DNA of 64,000 nucleotides from contig JARWMV010000245.1 in NCBI GenBank assembly GCA_030998015.1, positions 806,001 to 870,000 on the forward strand, read 5' to 3'. Below the pieces are notes generated by a model. It saw only the letters and a list, made by a program, of their open reading frames with translations, made no database searches and had not been told where the DNA came from. Each line of letters starts with the position of its first letter. Position 1 is the stretch's first letter. The stretch comes from Ceratorhiza oryzae-sativae (lineage: Eukaryota; Basidiomycota; Agaricomycetes; Cantharellales; Ceratobasidiaceae). Position numbers and translations under genes: made by a program. Positions 34,040 to 45,700 of this stretch are shown in pieces.

Positions 34040-37000
34040 TTACCCAGTTACTAGCTCCTTCTGAGTTGTTGGGAAGGATGCTTTGAGCATCGAGCCTCCG
34101 GCACCGCTGACTACGCGCGGGCTTCCAACTCCCAGTTTGTCCAAAACATCTTTGACATCCTTGGGTCCCGCCAGCGGTCTTACACCAGGTGGACTCATCA
34201 ATCCATGCGCGTGGGCCCCGGCGAGTCGCACCGAGGCCGCACGATCTCCGCTCGTTAGGGAGCGTATAGAAGTCGCTCCGAGTGCCGAGCTAGACATTCC
34301 ACCTCGCCCAAGTGCTTCACGTAGATCACCCACACCAACTTCACGCGAGGTACGGGACACGCTCTGAAGTGAGTGGTTGTCAATGTGCATAATCGCCGGC
34401 GAGATCTTGATCCAAGGCGAGCCCCCCTCGGGACGAATGACTTCTTGAGTGGATTCAACGCCTGAAACGAATGTCAGTTACAACTAAACCTAATCTCGAG
34501 GCACAAACGCACAGTTTTTCAGCGCAATCTCCACCGACCACTCGGCTCCAAGTCGGCGCAATATCTCGTCCTCGCCCAGTCCACTCAGGCTCTGGACGTG
34601 CTCATTGGTAGCTAGGGCGCGCAAGACCAGCTCTGGATCAATGAATGCCTTTGGCGCAGTCGAGGACTCCCCGAAGTTGGGTAGCTCCAGCTCGGGCCAG
34701 TCGACAGCTAGCTCAGGAGGATGCAATAGGTCCTCATGAGGAGGAGGCAACTCGGGCAGGTAAGACGGCATTGGGAGACTATCTAGTGCCTAAATCAAAA
34801 GTTAGACCCGCAAGGAACCGCAAAGCGTAGGATAAACTCACAGCCTGGGCCGCCTCAACAATCTCATTGCATTCCCACATTTTACCAATAGTGATCCAAA
34901 CATGAGCAATCACCTCCCTTGCGGCCTGTCTCCTGCCTTTCGCATTGTTAGCACCATCATCGTCGACAATCGAACCAGTTGCATGATCCAACGCCAGCAA
35001 CATGGGCACACCAGAAAACAAGCTACGGATAGGCAGCCGTTCATGTACGGCGCTCAGTAGCGTGACGAGGTGAGCGAAGTCTGAAGGCGAAGCAGGCCTA
35101 AAGCCCGAAGACGGTCCCAAAGTCGGATCCAAAAGCGCAAGAGCTCCAGAAACACTGCGTCCCCTGCTCGGCGTGCGTTTGCTATTCTCCTCAGTGGTAG
35201 CGCTAGGAAGAAACTCTTTGTTTGAGGTATCGATCGGAGTGGCAGGGATTACATTGATTGGAGTGGGCGTCAGCGCTTGAGTTGAAGATGTTTGAGAAGT
35301 TCCAGAGGTCTGGTCCACGGACAGCCCAAGTGCGGAAGAAACAGCCACAGTATAAACCGCAGCATGCAGCGCATTGAGGAAACGGTATGTGGCGTCCGAG
35401 AACTGGGATTGACGCCCAATCTTGGACATGAGGGGGGCGGGATGAACTCGTTTAATGGGTTCTTCGTCGGGAATGCCGTCCTCCGCACCATATGGTTCGG
35501 GAGACATCTCAGTACGAATGTACGTCTCGAGGGTGCGCGCGTACAGCGCTCGAACCCCATAGGAGGATTCAGCGAGCACAGCCAAACTCTCTTGCCATAC
35601 TTCAGGACTGATTGGGTTTCGGCGGCCCGAAGAGGTCGTTACCGCAAGTTTCTCGGCGTCGGAAGTAGCTTCGTCGACTGACGCGCGCCATTTGGCTTTT
35701 TCGGTCGGAGGAGCATCTTGTTTGGGGAGCGGGCGATCGTGACCAGTAATACGGCCCTTGTTGATCTCCGTCGCCTTGATGAGACCGACAAGACAAGAAA
35801 CCAGGCACCGAATCGCTTCGGAGCGATTGCGATCGTTTCCGAAACGACTACGACCCAAGAGACCATTCACTTGAACGCTAACTATACGGTTGACAAGTTC
35901 CTCGGCAAGATCTTGGATTTGGTCCGAGTAGTAGATATGTGTTCCCAATGCAGCGGTGCACGTTACGAGCGCGGGCAGCAGGCCATCCATAGGATCAATC
36001 GCCACTCGGCGGAGAATGACTTGGATGAGGTTGGACACAACATCACCAGTAGAGAGATTGATGATGTGCTTGGGAGAAGACAGGATGGTAGTAATCATGG
36101 CAACAAGCGTGGTGTGCTGCGCAGTTGGAGTAGGTTCATCTTTCACGCTCGCCAGCAATTCGATTAGTCCAGTCGGGATGACATAGCGGTAAGGGAACTG
36201 TGTCCAGTTTGTAATCTTGTCAGCAAGCCAGCAACACCATTCAGCGTTTGGCCAAAGCTGAGTGGCGTCTGCGTGTCGGAAAATGGCCTGAAGAATATGG
36301 CTGACTTGGGTCGGATTGGAAGGAGAGAAAAGTGCTTGAAAGTCCCTAAGCGAAAGATTGATGACATCTGACTTGGATGGGCCCTTTTCACCGTCAACAT
36401 GTACGTGGATTGAGGGTGCTCTACGCTCCGCCACCGGTCTCTGAGGTTGGAACTCGGTCAAGAAAGGGGATGATACTCCATTTGGCGCTTCGATGATCTC
36501 GCATCTGCCAAATAGCTCAACGATCAGGACTAGTCGCAAATGGACAGCTATAAACTCACTCCTCTCTCAGCCGGCTCAGCTCATGAGAGTGTATGTTAAA
36601 TAGAATCGGTGGGATAATGACGTCGACTTGACGCTGGAACTGATTGGGAGAGTGAAACAAGGCAGCAGAAGTCGCCGCTCCGGACAAGGCGCCGAGTCCA
36701 ACGATCCTGGTTCTAGCAGGAGGTTAGGTGGATCCACGGCAACCAAGGAACAAACACACCTATTGCGGTTTTCCGAATCGCCCTTGAGACCGCTTGATTC
36801 GCACAACTTGGCGAACATCCCGAGTGCAGCAAGATAATTGGCCGTAAATGGATTATCGACACCAACAAGTGTGCCATCGGTATAGGCCGTCCAGGCGGTA
36901 AACTGTTGTCAAGTCAATCTCGATCCACAGAGCTGTGCGTGTCAAACTTACAACACTAGCGGTACGAGCAGCAACCTCAAGGTCGTCTGGAAGCGCAGCC

Positions 37001-37402
37001 AACGAGGCCTTGACTGAGATGAGAACAGCACTGGAAAAGAGCGTGAGCTCTTGCTTGCAGTCGGTGATGAGCTGTTTGAGGATGGCTAGGGTGATGAGCA
37101 AGGAACTGTTTTCGAGGGGTCAGCACAGAGCGCACAGACAACAACATGCTCAATACTCACGCTCTGGACTTTTGGTTGCCGGTACCGGCACGGCGAGCTT
37201 CTTCAGTCGCTCGCTTTTCGAATACATCGGCGAGCTTGGCAAGTTTCCCAGGCCTGTTGGTAGCATAGTACGACAGCTTGGAGAGTTCTTGGGCGTTTGG
37301 CTTGAATTCTGGGGCAGCGGCGAGGGGGTTGGATGGATAGCAGGCGAGGACGAGCTTGAGGTGGTTTGGTTTGGAGGGGATGCAGCTCGAGAGCATAGAC
37401 AT
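34040..37402 (-). CDS. EFR3: EFR3, plasma-membrane anchor of the PI4-kinase complex
   Basis: Palmitoylated armadillo-repeat-like protein that anchors Stt4 PI 4-kinase with Ypp1 at the plasma membrane. N-terminal exon: MSMLSSCIPSKPNHLKLVLA with Cys residues suited to lipidation, then LSKLSYYATNRPGKLAKLAD, the family signature. Next come LLITLAILKQLITDCKQELT and helical repeats through a 586-codon exon (34779-36539; for example LPALVTCTAALGTHIYYSDQ and PEVWQESLAVLAESSYGVRA). The Ser/Thr-rich C-terminal third is poorly conserved. The last exons encode DEILRRLGAEWSVEIALKNC and an end at LVTG. About eight exons and 1,000 residues. An in-frame upstream start at 37480 would add 26 residues; I preferred 37402 because the Cys-rich segment then lies at the N-terminus. 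Confidence 0.87.
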
Positions 37403-37655
37403 GGTGGGAAGTGCAAGGGGAGAAAGAAGGTGGAGTATTCGGGTGGGAGAATACGTTGGAGAAGACGAATATGCAGGCACTCCACAAAGCGCAGAGGCAG
37501 TTCACAGACCGAGGAGGCGTATGATGGGGCCGTCCACTCAGATCAACTTTGAACCAATTCAAGCGCCAGACCACGGTCTTCAGGCACTCTTTTCGCCTTC
37601 TAAGCTCATGACATAAAGTTACACATTTATTCTTGGCACTACCGTACATATGTCA

Positions 37656-39225
37656 TCATGAAGTGAAAGAATAGACCGCGGACCAGTTGTAGTCACGATC
37701 GGGCCCGTAGATTTGATCCTGATTAAACTCTGGGTTATTGATTCCACCGATCCAGCCCTCCTACAGCATACAGGGTCAAAATAAAAATCATCAAAACACC
37801 AAGGCAAACGAACCTGCTCGATAACCGCACAAGAGTGCTTTGGATAATATTTTTTGGGCCCACCATGGGCCTTCTTTCGTGGAATGGTGACGTTCTTGCC
37901 ACTTCCGTTGTTGGCGATTCCGTTGCATGTGTACACCTGCAATGCCGTTTGGTCCGTAGTGACCGACATCCTAGGACCACTCAGAAACGAGTGGGCGCCA
38001 CTAAGCAAAGAGTACGCACTTGATACCCGAATTAGGGCTGTACAAAGAGAAAGCAGGTTTACTCTTGGCCGAACGGTCGTATATCCAAGCGTTGTCCAAT
38101 CCGGTGCACCCTGTTTCAACCATTATTCAAGCCCTCGCCACATTCAACTGTCAGATTCACTCACCAGTTCCACAGTACCCGACCGCCTTGTCGATGACAT
38201 TACCGATGCGAGTCTCGTTTCGGAAATCCCAATACGTTCCAGTAATGTTGGTCAACTGGCCATTAGGGATAAGAATCCCGTCTGTGGCAATCACACGGCT
38301 GGACTCGATGTAGAGTCTGTGGTCCGCGAGACTTTGCGTCTCTTGGTACGCTTCTAGATTCCTGCACATATGTGAGCTTAGGGCAAATAGCTGATAATAA
38401 AACCACGCTCACCAGTAGACGTGCGATGAAAGAAGGATCGGCGTCTTCGCCGTAGCATTCGCATGCATCTCGATTTTCCATTGTGCGCCTTTTAATAGTG
38501 TATATGTAACCTTCAAAATTTGAATAAAACCATGCGTTCCGAAACTATTATGACATAGACATACCAACGCCTGAACGGTGCCCGGGAATCCTTGAGTCCC
38601 ATCTGGGTCTACAAGGTGATATGTCACCTTCGACTTGGAAACCTCAACCGGTGCCCAGTTGCGCCGGTCGTATCCGGTAATGCCACCATGTAGCGTGTCG
38701 AGTCCTGTGCAGCACCATCGCCGCGACTCGATCAGTAAAACGCGGCAGGACAAAAGGCTCGAGTTCGCACCTCCGTTCTCGTTCACAGGGACGTGGTACA
38801 CGTTCGGGCCCGTCGCATCCTTTGTGATGGGGATCGAAAAGGTCCCTAAAGATGACGGTAAATAAAATCGCAAAGAATACCATTAGAGGTTGGGTGATGT
38901 ACACACCATTCTTGATGCGGTTCGCATATCGTCCGACAATCCCCCCGAAAAATGGGTGGGATGGATCCGTCTGATAACTCTTCTTGTCGTCGTACCCGAG
39001 CACAATATCCCTATATTCCCCATGCTTGTCTTTGACCCAAAGGTTCTTGATTGTTGCACCATACGACAAAAAGTTAGCCACGATCGAGTTGTCGGGAGCT
39101 GTAAGAGTGATAACCCGGAAAGGGTCGCCAGCACCAGCGAGTATTGTTGGGTCGGTCGCGCCCTGCGCCGAGGACACCCCGAGCAAGAGAACAAAGAGAG
39201 CGGCGCTAAGCGTTCGGTACGTCAT
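37656..39225 (-). CDS. Secreted aldose 1-epimerase (mutarotase family)
   Basis: Interconverts alpha and beta anomers of aldoses. The N-terminus MTYRTLSAALFVLLLGVSSA is a clear signal peptide with a probable cut after AQG, so the enzyme should be secreted or periplasmic rather than the cytosolic GalM. Family blocks: SYGATIKNLWVKD; HPFFGGIVGRYANRI; DTLHGGITGYDRRNW (catalytic His region); SSHVYWNLEAY; and VIEQEGWIGGINNPEF near the C-terminus with the presumed catalytic Glu. About seven exons and 400 residues. The stop at 37656-37658 follows VYSFTS. Substrate is unknown; extracellular sugar use during plant-cell-wall degradation is a reasonable inference only. Confidence 0.87.
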
Positions 39226-39730
39226 GGTTCAGAAAGAGAGTTGAAAGAGCCACCAAGCCAAGCAACGAGGCGCGACAGGTGAAATAAATACCGTTTCGTA
39301 AAGATGCCGGACGGTGGAGTGTCCCGTCGTGGTGCCAGAGCCGAGAGGCAAGGCGTGGGGAACACGCAGAAGCGGTCATGAGTCGACTGATGACATGCGT
39401 ATTGTCCGGTTTAAGGCTCATTCCCGGGGCGAGAAGATGTATTCGTCTAGGTACTACAACATTGGTTCCTTAAGATGCAAGTTCCGGAATAATAATAGAA
39501 GAGAGAACCAGCTGGTTTGGCGAACGGACCGAAGGAAAAACATACTTCCCACACGAAGCTCCAGGGCGGGATTGGGACAACATACAATTCGGGGGAAACA
39601 GCTGGATTCATCCAACGACATGGACTTCGCTCATTAGGTCAATAACATTGTATTTCCATTCTTGAAGTCGTTTCCGTTGATCTAGAGTCGTCTTTTCAGT
39701 TTATACATCATCCAGAAATTGTGGGTAAAC
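39226..39730. other. Intergenic region; no REV1 polymerase exons here
   Basis: About 500 bases between the start of the epimerase gene and the stop of the BRCT gene, both on the minus strand. I looked for continuation exons of REV1 (polymerase palm and finger motifs) and saw none. It presumably holds the epimerase promoter and the BRCT 3' UTR. Confidence 0.5.
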
Positions 39731-40571
39731 TCAACCGTAACAGTCCTTGACCCAGTCTGGCGTGACCACATGTGTTAAAGTTCGAGCCTTGGTGTTCTTG
39801 TATTTTTGTGTTTTGCTTGCACTGAGCTGCATGGAAGTAATGATATGCGTGACCCCTCCATGATTGGTGTGCCTAGCACGTATGTTAGCGATGGATCGGT
39901 TAAACATATCTACCCCAAGCCTACGAGATTTGCCCGCCACCGGACACCACCAGCCTCTTCAGCTCAGTATCCGTTGTTCCACGACAATACCCATTAATAT
40001 ATATCACCAAGCCCTTGAAGACAGTGATGGAAGGATCTTGAACTCGTTCTAGAGCTTGGGATTCGAGCTTCTCCTTCCTTGCCTTCATATATGCGCCGGA
40101 TCTTCCGCCATCGTCGTTCACCTGGTGGCCGTTGGAGCATGAAGCTATGTGTTCTTTGGAATGCACGGTGAATTCGTTGGCAAATAAAAATAAATAATTT
40201 AAAAGTTGTTTCGGCGACCCACCTGTTTTGTAGTACATTTTGGAATGGGTTATGGGGTTGTTGGGGTTTTTGAGGGTAGAAAGCAAAGTGTGTGTGAGTT
40301 TCCGAGATGAAATCGAGGGCTGCGAGCTTCCGAAAATGATATTTGTCCTTGATGGTTGAACATAGAGACGAGATGGCACCCACCTGGCAGTTTTGGGAGC
40401 CTTTGACGATGAGGCCGCAGATGATTCTCCAGCTGGCGTCGGCCTTACACGAGAGTAAGGATGGTGGCGTGCTTCCTTGCTTGGATTACTTGGCCTACTT
40501 GAACGCTCCGGCCTAAGCGACTGGGATGTGGCTACAGAGCTGGCCTTGGAATTTTTGAGATACTTGTCCAT
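39731..40571 (-). CDS. REV1-type BRCT protein lacking the polymerase domain
   Basis: Resembles the N-terminal part of the translesion polymerase Rev1. The start MDKYLKNSKASSVATSQSLR leads to a Ser/Pro-rich region, then SGAYMKARKEKLESQ and a BRCT domain: ITVFKGLVIYINGYCRGTTD, LKRLVVSGGGQI, an intron, GGVTHIITSMQLSASKTQKY and THVVTPDWVKDCYG with the conserved BRCT Trp. A stop follows at once. Full Rev1 continues with a Y-family DNA polymerase, which cannot fit in the 500 bases before the next gene. The product would be a free BRCT protein of about 230-240 residues: either a truncated paralogue or a regulatory fragment that binds PCNA or DNA. Upstream intron limits (about 40160-40390) are uncertain because candidate introns preserve the frame. 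Confidence 0.7.
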
Positions 40572-40858
40572 GCAGTATTGAGGGCGATTAATAGATATAC
40601 AGTTAGAGGCGCCCCAAAGAATATATACAAGTTAGTGGATGGAAGATCGTTCTCGCGTTCGTTGACGTGTTGGATCGAGATCCCAGTCTTTGCGCTTGTT
40701 TGATCGGCGCGACTCACGTGATACAGGGCAGCTGGCTTTAACCCACAATCCGACTAGTTATACATCTTGAGAAAATCCAGAGTATTACACACTGGTTCAG
40801 AGCTTTTCTAGGAATCCCACACATATAAGTAAACAAGTATCTGTGGATATCACCGGGT

Positions 40859-41775
40859 ATGGCAACTCCCCAATCTGCTCAGCCTCAGCAAACGCCTGTC
40901 TCCTACGAAGGTCGTACATCACTTATTAGGTTCTCTAATGCTCAAAGCTTTACATTCTTTTACAGTCTCGTTGTGGGGTGAAATTAATGGAGATACAGAC
41001 TCGATTAACCCTATTATCAACCGATTCACGTTGAATACCGAGATCACTCAGAAGCTTCATATTCGGGATATTATTTTTGAGCCTAGCGAAGAAGCTGCTC
41101 CCAACGAGCCGATTTATCTGCGATGCCGGTGTGATATGGCCAAGCCGAACTGGCCCTGGTAGGCAGCCCAAGTTTTGCGTTGAACAACTATAGCTAACTA
41201 TTCTTAGGTCACTCCTGACATACGGTCGACCGCAATCGAACGCATTGTAAGACCATCTTCTATTCTGTGCGTTTAATTTTAGACCTGGACCTGCAGTCTC
41301 CCGATGCGGTGGTTCGTCCAGTAGCCTTGATGCAGGTCAGTGCTGGGAATGTAATGGCATTTGCCTCTGCCTTAGGGTATAGGTACGCACCCCCCCCCCT
41401 CCCAGCAGCTCCTTGACGTCCCACCGTCTTATTAACGTATGGCATGGGATAGGGTTCGGTCAGATATAGTCAAGGAGGGTCATTTATTTATTAAAGGGAG
41501 CTTGACGATCCATATGTTCCGTGCGCCGCAGGTAAAGTATTACAAACACCGCATATATCCCGTGTTCATTCAAGCTATTGTAGAAAGCAAAAGACACCGA
41601 GGTGATCGACGTCGACGCCGAACCGGGATCTAACCAGACCTGGAATGTTGATATTAGGCAATACCCTGTTGTGTCCGTGAAGGACACAACGATTACCGAA
41701 GCTATCGACAATGTTTTGATGTTCAAGCTCCTCATGAAGGGCCTTTTAGATCTTGAAAGAAAGGATGTGGCGTAG
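40859..41775 (+). CDS. MED18: Mediator complex subunit MED18 (Srb5)
   Basis: Head-module subunit of Mediator, linking activators to RNA polymerase II. Start at 40859 (MATPQSAQPQQTPVSYE), intron, then SLWGEINGDTDSINPIINRF and TQKLHIRDIIFEPSEEA, the N-terminal half of the beta-barrel. Later blocks: SPDAVVRPVALMQVSAGNVM, FASALGYR, VKEGHLFIKGSLTIHMFRAP and the C-terminal helix EAIDNVLMFKLLMKGLLDLE. About seven exons, roughly 210 residues. The joint around 41205-41290 does not keep frame with the most obvious GT-AG pair; a weaker donor at about 41225 would. I could not settle this exon, though the flanking blocks fit MED18 well. Confidence 0.75.
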
Positions 41776-41948
41776 CAATCCGTGACTTGTTCTCACACGC
41801 TTATGTTATATCTGAGTGGCTAGTGTTCGCTTGTAGCCCACGTGCCATCTCATCTCCCATTGGTAAAATTTGTTTATGCGTCGTTTCGACTATACCACCA
41901 TTTGTAACCCAATCATCGGACAGCATCCAATAGTTCAAGAATCTAGGG

Positions 41949-42497
41949 ATGCCTAAAAAGAGCCAAAGTCGAGTTGCAACCCAGGAGCTCCCAGAACTCA
42001 AGGAGGGTATAGCTATCTGTCGGGTTGGGATCACTCGTGGAGGATCACAGTTTGAGGTCTATGATGGGGAAAGCACATGGCTGGCAGAACTTCCTAAGCG
42101 GTTCAGAAACACCATTTGGATCCGAAGAGGTAAGTTTGCTTTCCCCTTCGCTATTCCAAGGGGTCTGACGTGCTCATGTAGGTGGTTTTGTGCTCGTTGA
42201 TACAAGCAGCGCACCAAGTAGTGTGGGTGGGGCCCGTGGAGAGATCATTTTTGCCCTACAAAAGGATGACATATCTGAGCTAAAAAAGCAGGGCTTTTGG
42301 TATACCAGATCATGCTGGTTTCGAGTGTTCAATCTGACCCCGTCATTAGGCCATCTACGCTAGATGAGATGCAGAGTACTCCTGTTTCCGACGGTAATAG
42401 CGAAGCACGGACTAATGAAGCGACAAGTCGTCAACCCGGAGACGAAGACGGAGATTCTTCCGATTCTGATTTGTTTCAGAACAATAACAGGAGATGA
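41949..42497 (+). CDS. EIF1AD: EIF1AD-like S1-domain protein
   Basis: Small S1/OB-fold protein related to translation initiation factor eIF1A; EIF1AD acts in late 40S ribosome maturation in animals. Three exons. MPKKSQSRVATQELPELKEG is followed by ICRVGITRGGSQFEVYDGES and FRNTIWIRRGGFVLVD, then GEIIFALQKDDISELKKQGF and W/P across a 50-base intron (GTATAC...TAG, about 42299-42348), matching the family GLWP end of the domain. A short acidic Ser/Asp-rich tail ends NNNRR. About 145 residues, as expected. Confidence 0.85.
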
Positions 42498-42734
42498 ACC
42501 ATAAATAACTTGATTGTTATTATAGCGTATACGGACAGCACGAAGACACCTGGACTGAAATCCAGAAAGAGCAAAATATCGGCAGGAATACAGATTGAAT
42601 CAATGCAAGAGATAATATTGTGACACAATTTTGAATGAAAATAACGATCGTTCCAAACATAAAATGAGGGGGCGGGGTATATCATAGCCACCTTACAAGG
42701 GGCTGGGTCTATTCACAGAAAAAAAACCCCCCGT

Positions 42735-45700
42735 CTATTTCCAAAGCAGCGGCCTAGAAGGTCCGTTCGATTGCCCGCGACCTCGCACAGTACGACTAAG
42801 GGGTGACGTTGGCCGTGCACGCGGACCAGCGTCATCGGCGCGACGCATGAATTGAATTGGCGTCAGAGGCGAAGAATGAGCCGACGAAGTCCCGCCTTGA
42901 GGGCTGATGCCGGTTGGTGTACGGAAGCTGGGCCCAGGCGATGGTGATGCACGAGAAGGAGCCTCCTTGGCTCCGGGGTGGTAGGTTTTGGGGTGTGTGG
43001 ACGAGGTGGCTTTGTGGGAGTGCTTTCGTTATCCTCTTGAAGAGTACTTGAAGATATCCAACGTGGCCCCTCGTGTTGTGAAACATGGGGCGGTGTAGTC
43101 ACCGGTAGAAGGCGGAACAAATGAGCGAAATGATCTTTAATAAACCTACAAGAAGGTCAAAGCCTGAAGATTCGTGGTGTGTGGCCACGCTTACCTCGAC
43201 AACTCCACCCATCCACCTCCGACGCGCACCATCACTGTTGAAGATCGCAGTATGCGACAATAGCAAAGTTTCGGTTCTTCGTCGCCAATCCAGTACTTCC
43301 CGCTCTGGTCCTTCCAGCCGTCATCGGTAAGGGCCTCGATATTGATTTCGACTGGTAGCTGATTCACGACAGCGCCGACCGCAACGTCAAGTTTATTGGT
43401 TGGATTGGGGATATAAGTACGGCGTGGTTTGGGGGTCGACTGTTCGGTGCTGGGAGGCTTGAAGTTACGAGGTAGAGTGGCCCCGAACGATGTCTTGGGT
43501 GCTCTGCCCCATGTCCCATTACCATTTCGACTAGGCACGGGGTCGGGGGGCTTGGGGAAGGAGTCCGTGCGTCTAGATGAGCATGTGATCGACGGCGGGA
43601 TTCTGGGCGAAGTAGAGGTGATGGATTGAAGACCGAGCCATGAGCTCGTTGGCGAGAGGAGAACGTCGAAGCAAGTAGTCGCGAAGATGTGCCAATTGCT
43701 ACAGGACCTGATGCAGCGGACGATGATGTACTCGTCGTACGCTGTCGCACTCGAAGGCTAGTACTTGGCCGATGGCCATCCGTTTTAGGGGTCGACAATA
43801 ATGGTCCGGATACCGAACGATTAGAGATCCTACTTGATGGTCGTCGAGCGCCGAGGAACTTTGGGACGATGTGGGATTCCCTGGTGTACCAATTCGGTTG
43901 CGGGGAGTCGAAGGGCCACGCCGAGTCGATAAATCGAGCGGTGATGGGTCGCTGGCACTGGGAACCAAAGCCCTTCGTCTCGCGCTCGTCGCAGAGCTCA
44001 GACTGGCAGCTGTCGATGGCCTGAAGGCATTTCGATCAAGCAGTCGTTGGCCATATCGAACAATTCTCCCCAGGTCTGCTGAATGCGGTTGGACTCTTCT
44101 ACAACCCTTCCATCATCCATCAGGCTCTCAGCGCAGGACTTCAGTTTGTTAACGACGCCTTCGGTGAACTTCAACCGTGCTGACATCTGAGCTTTGGGAG
44201 CCTCTTTGGGATCCGAGAAATGATGCACAGTATCCTCGGCCGCCGGAAGCGCAGGGAATGAGTCGACGTGGTTCAACAACTCACTTAGAGCCCCATCGCA
44301 AACCGCAAGTCGTTGAGTAAACTCGACAAGTCGCGTCAGATGTGCCATTAAGATAACAGAGTTATCAATCTCGAATCGGAGAGATGTCAGCTCAGCGTTG
44401 ATCAAGGTGTCCGGTGCGTTATCGGGCAGGCTCGCTTGCTCGCGTTGGAGATCGAGGAAGCGTACGCGCATCTTATTGACTTCATCTTTGGAGGGGAACG
44501 GAGCGTTGAGAGAGGGTCTTGCAAGCGCATTGATGCCTATGCCACGAAGTTCGGACCTAATGCTGGCGATCTTGGATTGTAGCTGTACCATGTCTTGGCT
44601 TAAGTTGCGCGAGTGGTGCGAATCGGATTTTCCAAAAATTTCCGTATCTAAGAATGCTTCAGTTACTAAGTCCCATAAAAAATCAATGTACATACCTTCC
44701 ATCTTGCCGTCCGGAGACATAACCACCAACGCTGAGACAGAGTTCAAGGAAGGCATCACGCCAAATTCGTCTGGCTCATCAAGATCGTATTGATCGAGAG
44801 ACTTGCGCGCCGCCTGATCCCGACGAATTTCTTCCTCCAGGCGCGAAATCTCCGCCTCTTGCCGCGCAAGCTCTGCTCGGAGTCGCATCTCCTCTGCAAT
44901 TCGCTCGGTTTCCGTGTCACGACGTTGGCGCGTTTCGAGATCCCGAGCTTCGCGTTCTGCGTTGATCTTCGAGTACATGTCCTGCTCCCTCCTGCGATTC
45001 TCCTCGAGCTCGCGACGAGCATTCGCCTCTGCCTGCCGGTGCGCCTCTGCCTCTGCCTCTAACCGTCGCCTCTCAGCATCCGCGCGCGCTTGCTCCTCTT
45101 CCCGCGCTCGTTGTCGCTCAAGTGCCTCCGCCTCTCGTTCCGCCTGGAGCCTTGCTTGCTCGGCCTCTCGCTCACGTTGGCGTTGTTCCTCAACCAATCT
45201 AGCTGCCTCCTGTGCCTTTTCCGCTTCCAAGCGACGAATCTCCTCGATTTCCTTCCTTTTCGCCTCTTCCATCGCGAATCGCGCTATTTCGGCTTCTAGT
45301 TGGGCCCGTTTTTCGGCTTCTTCCTTTGCTCGTTGGTCGGCTAAAGCCCGCGCTTGCTCCGCTTCAAGACGGCGCGCTTCGAGTAGTTTCGATGATGTAA
45401 CCCGCGCGACAAGAGAAGAAAGATCACGAGATACCGACTCGGCCATAGCAGACAGTTTCTCAAGTTCACGAGAGCGATGACCGACCAACTGTTCTTGAAC
45501 GAACGAGTCGCTTCCTCCAGGAGCAGATGACATCTTTGCAAGGACATGGCGAACGGAGGCGAGCTTGGAGTTTACCCTAGGCGAATGATCCTGCGCGAGG
45601 TTGGTGATCTGTTTTTCCAGAGCCGTCAACGTCTCGAGCACCGAGGCTTGAGGGCCCGTGCCATCTTGCAAAGCCTCGAATCCGTTCAGAGTGGTACGGG

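Noticed and set aside
44790..45480. Ser/Arg-rich plus-strand ORFs such as 44914-45480
   Set aside because: These are antisense images of the Glu/Arg/Ala repeats in the KAR9-like helix; they have no domain or splice partners.
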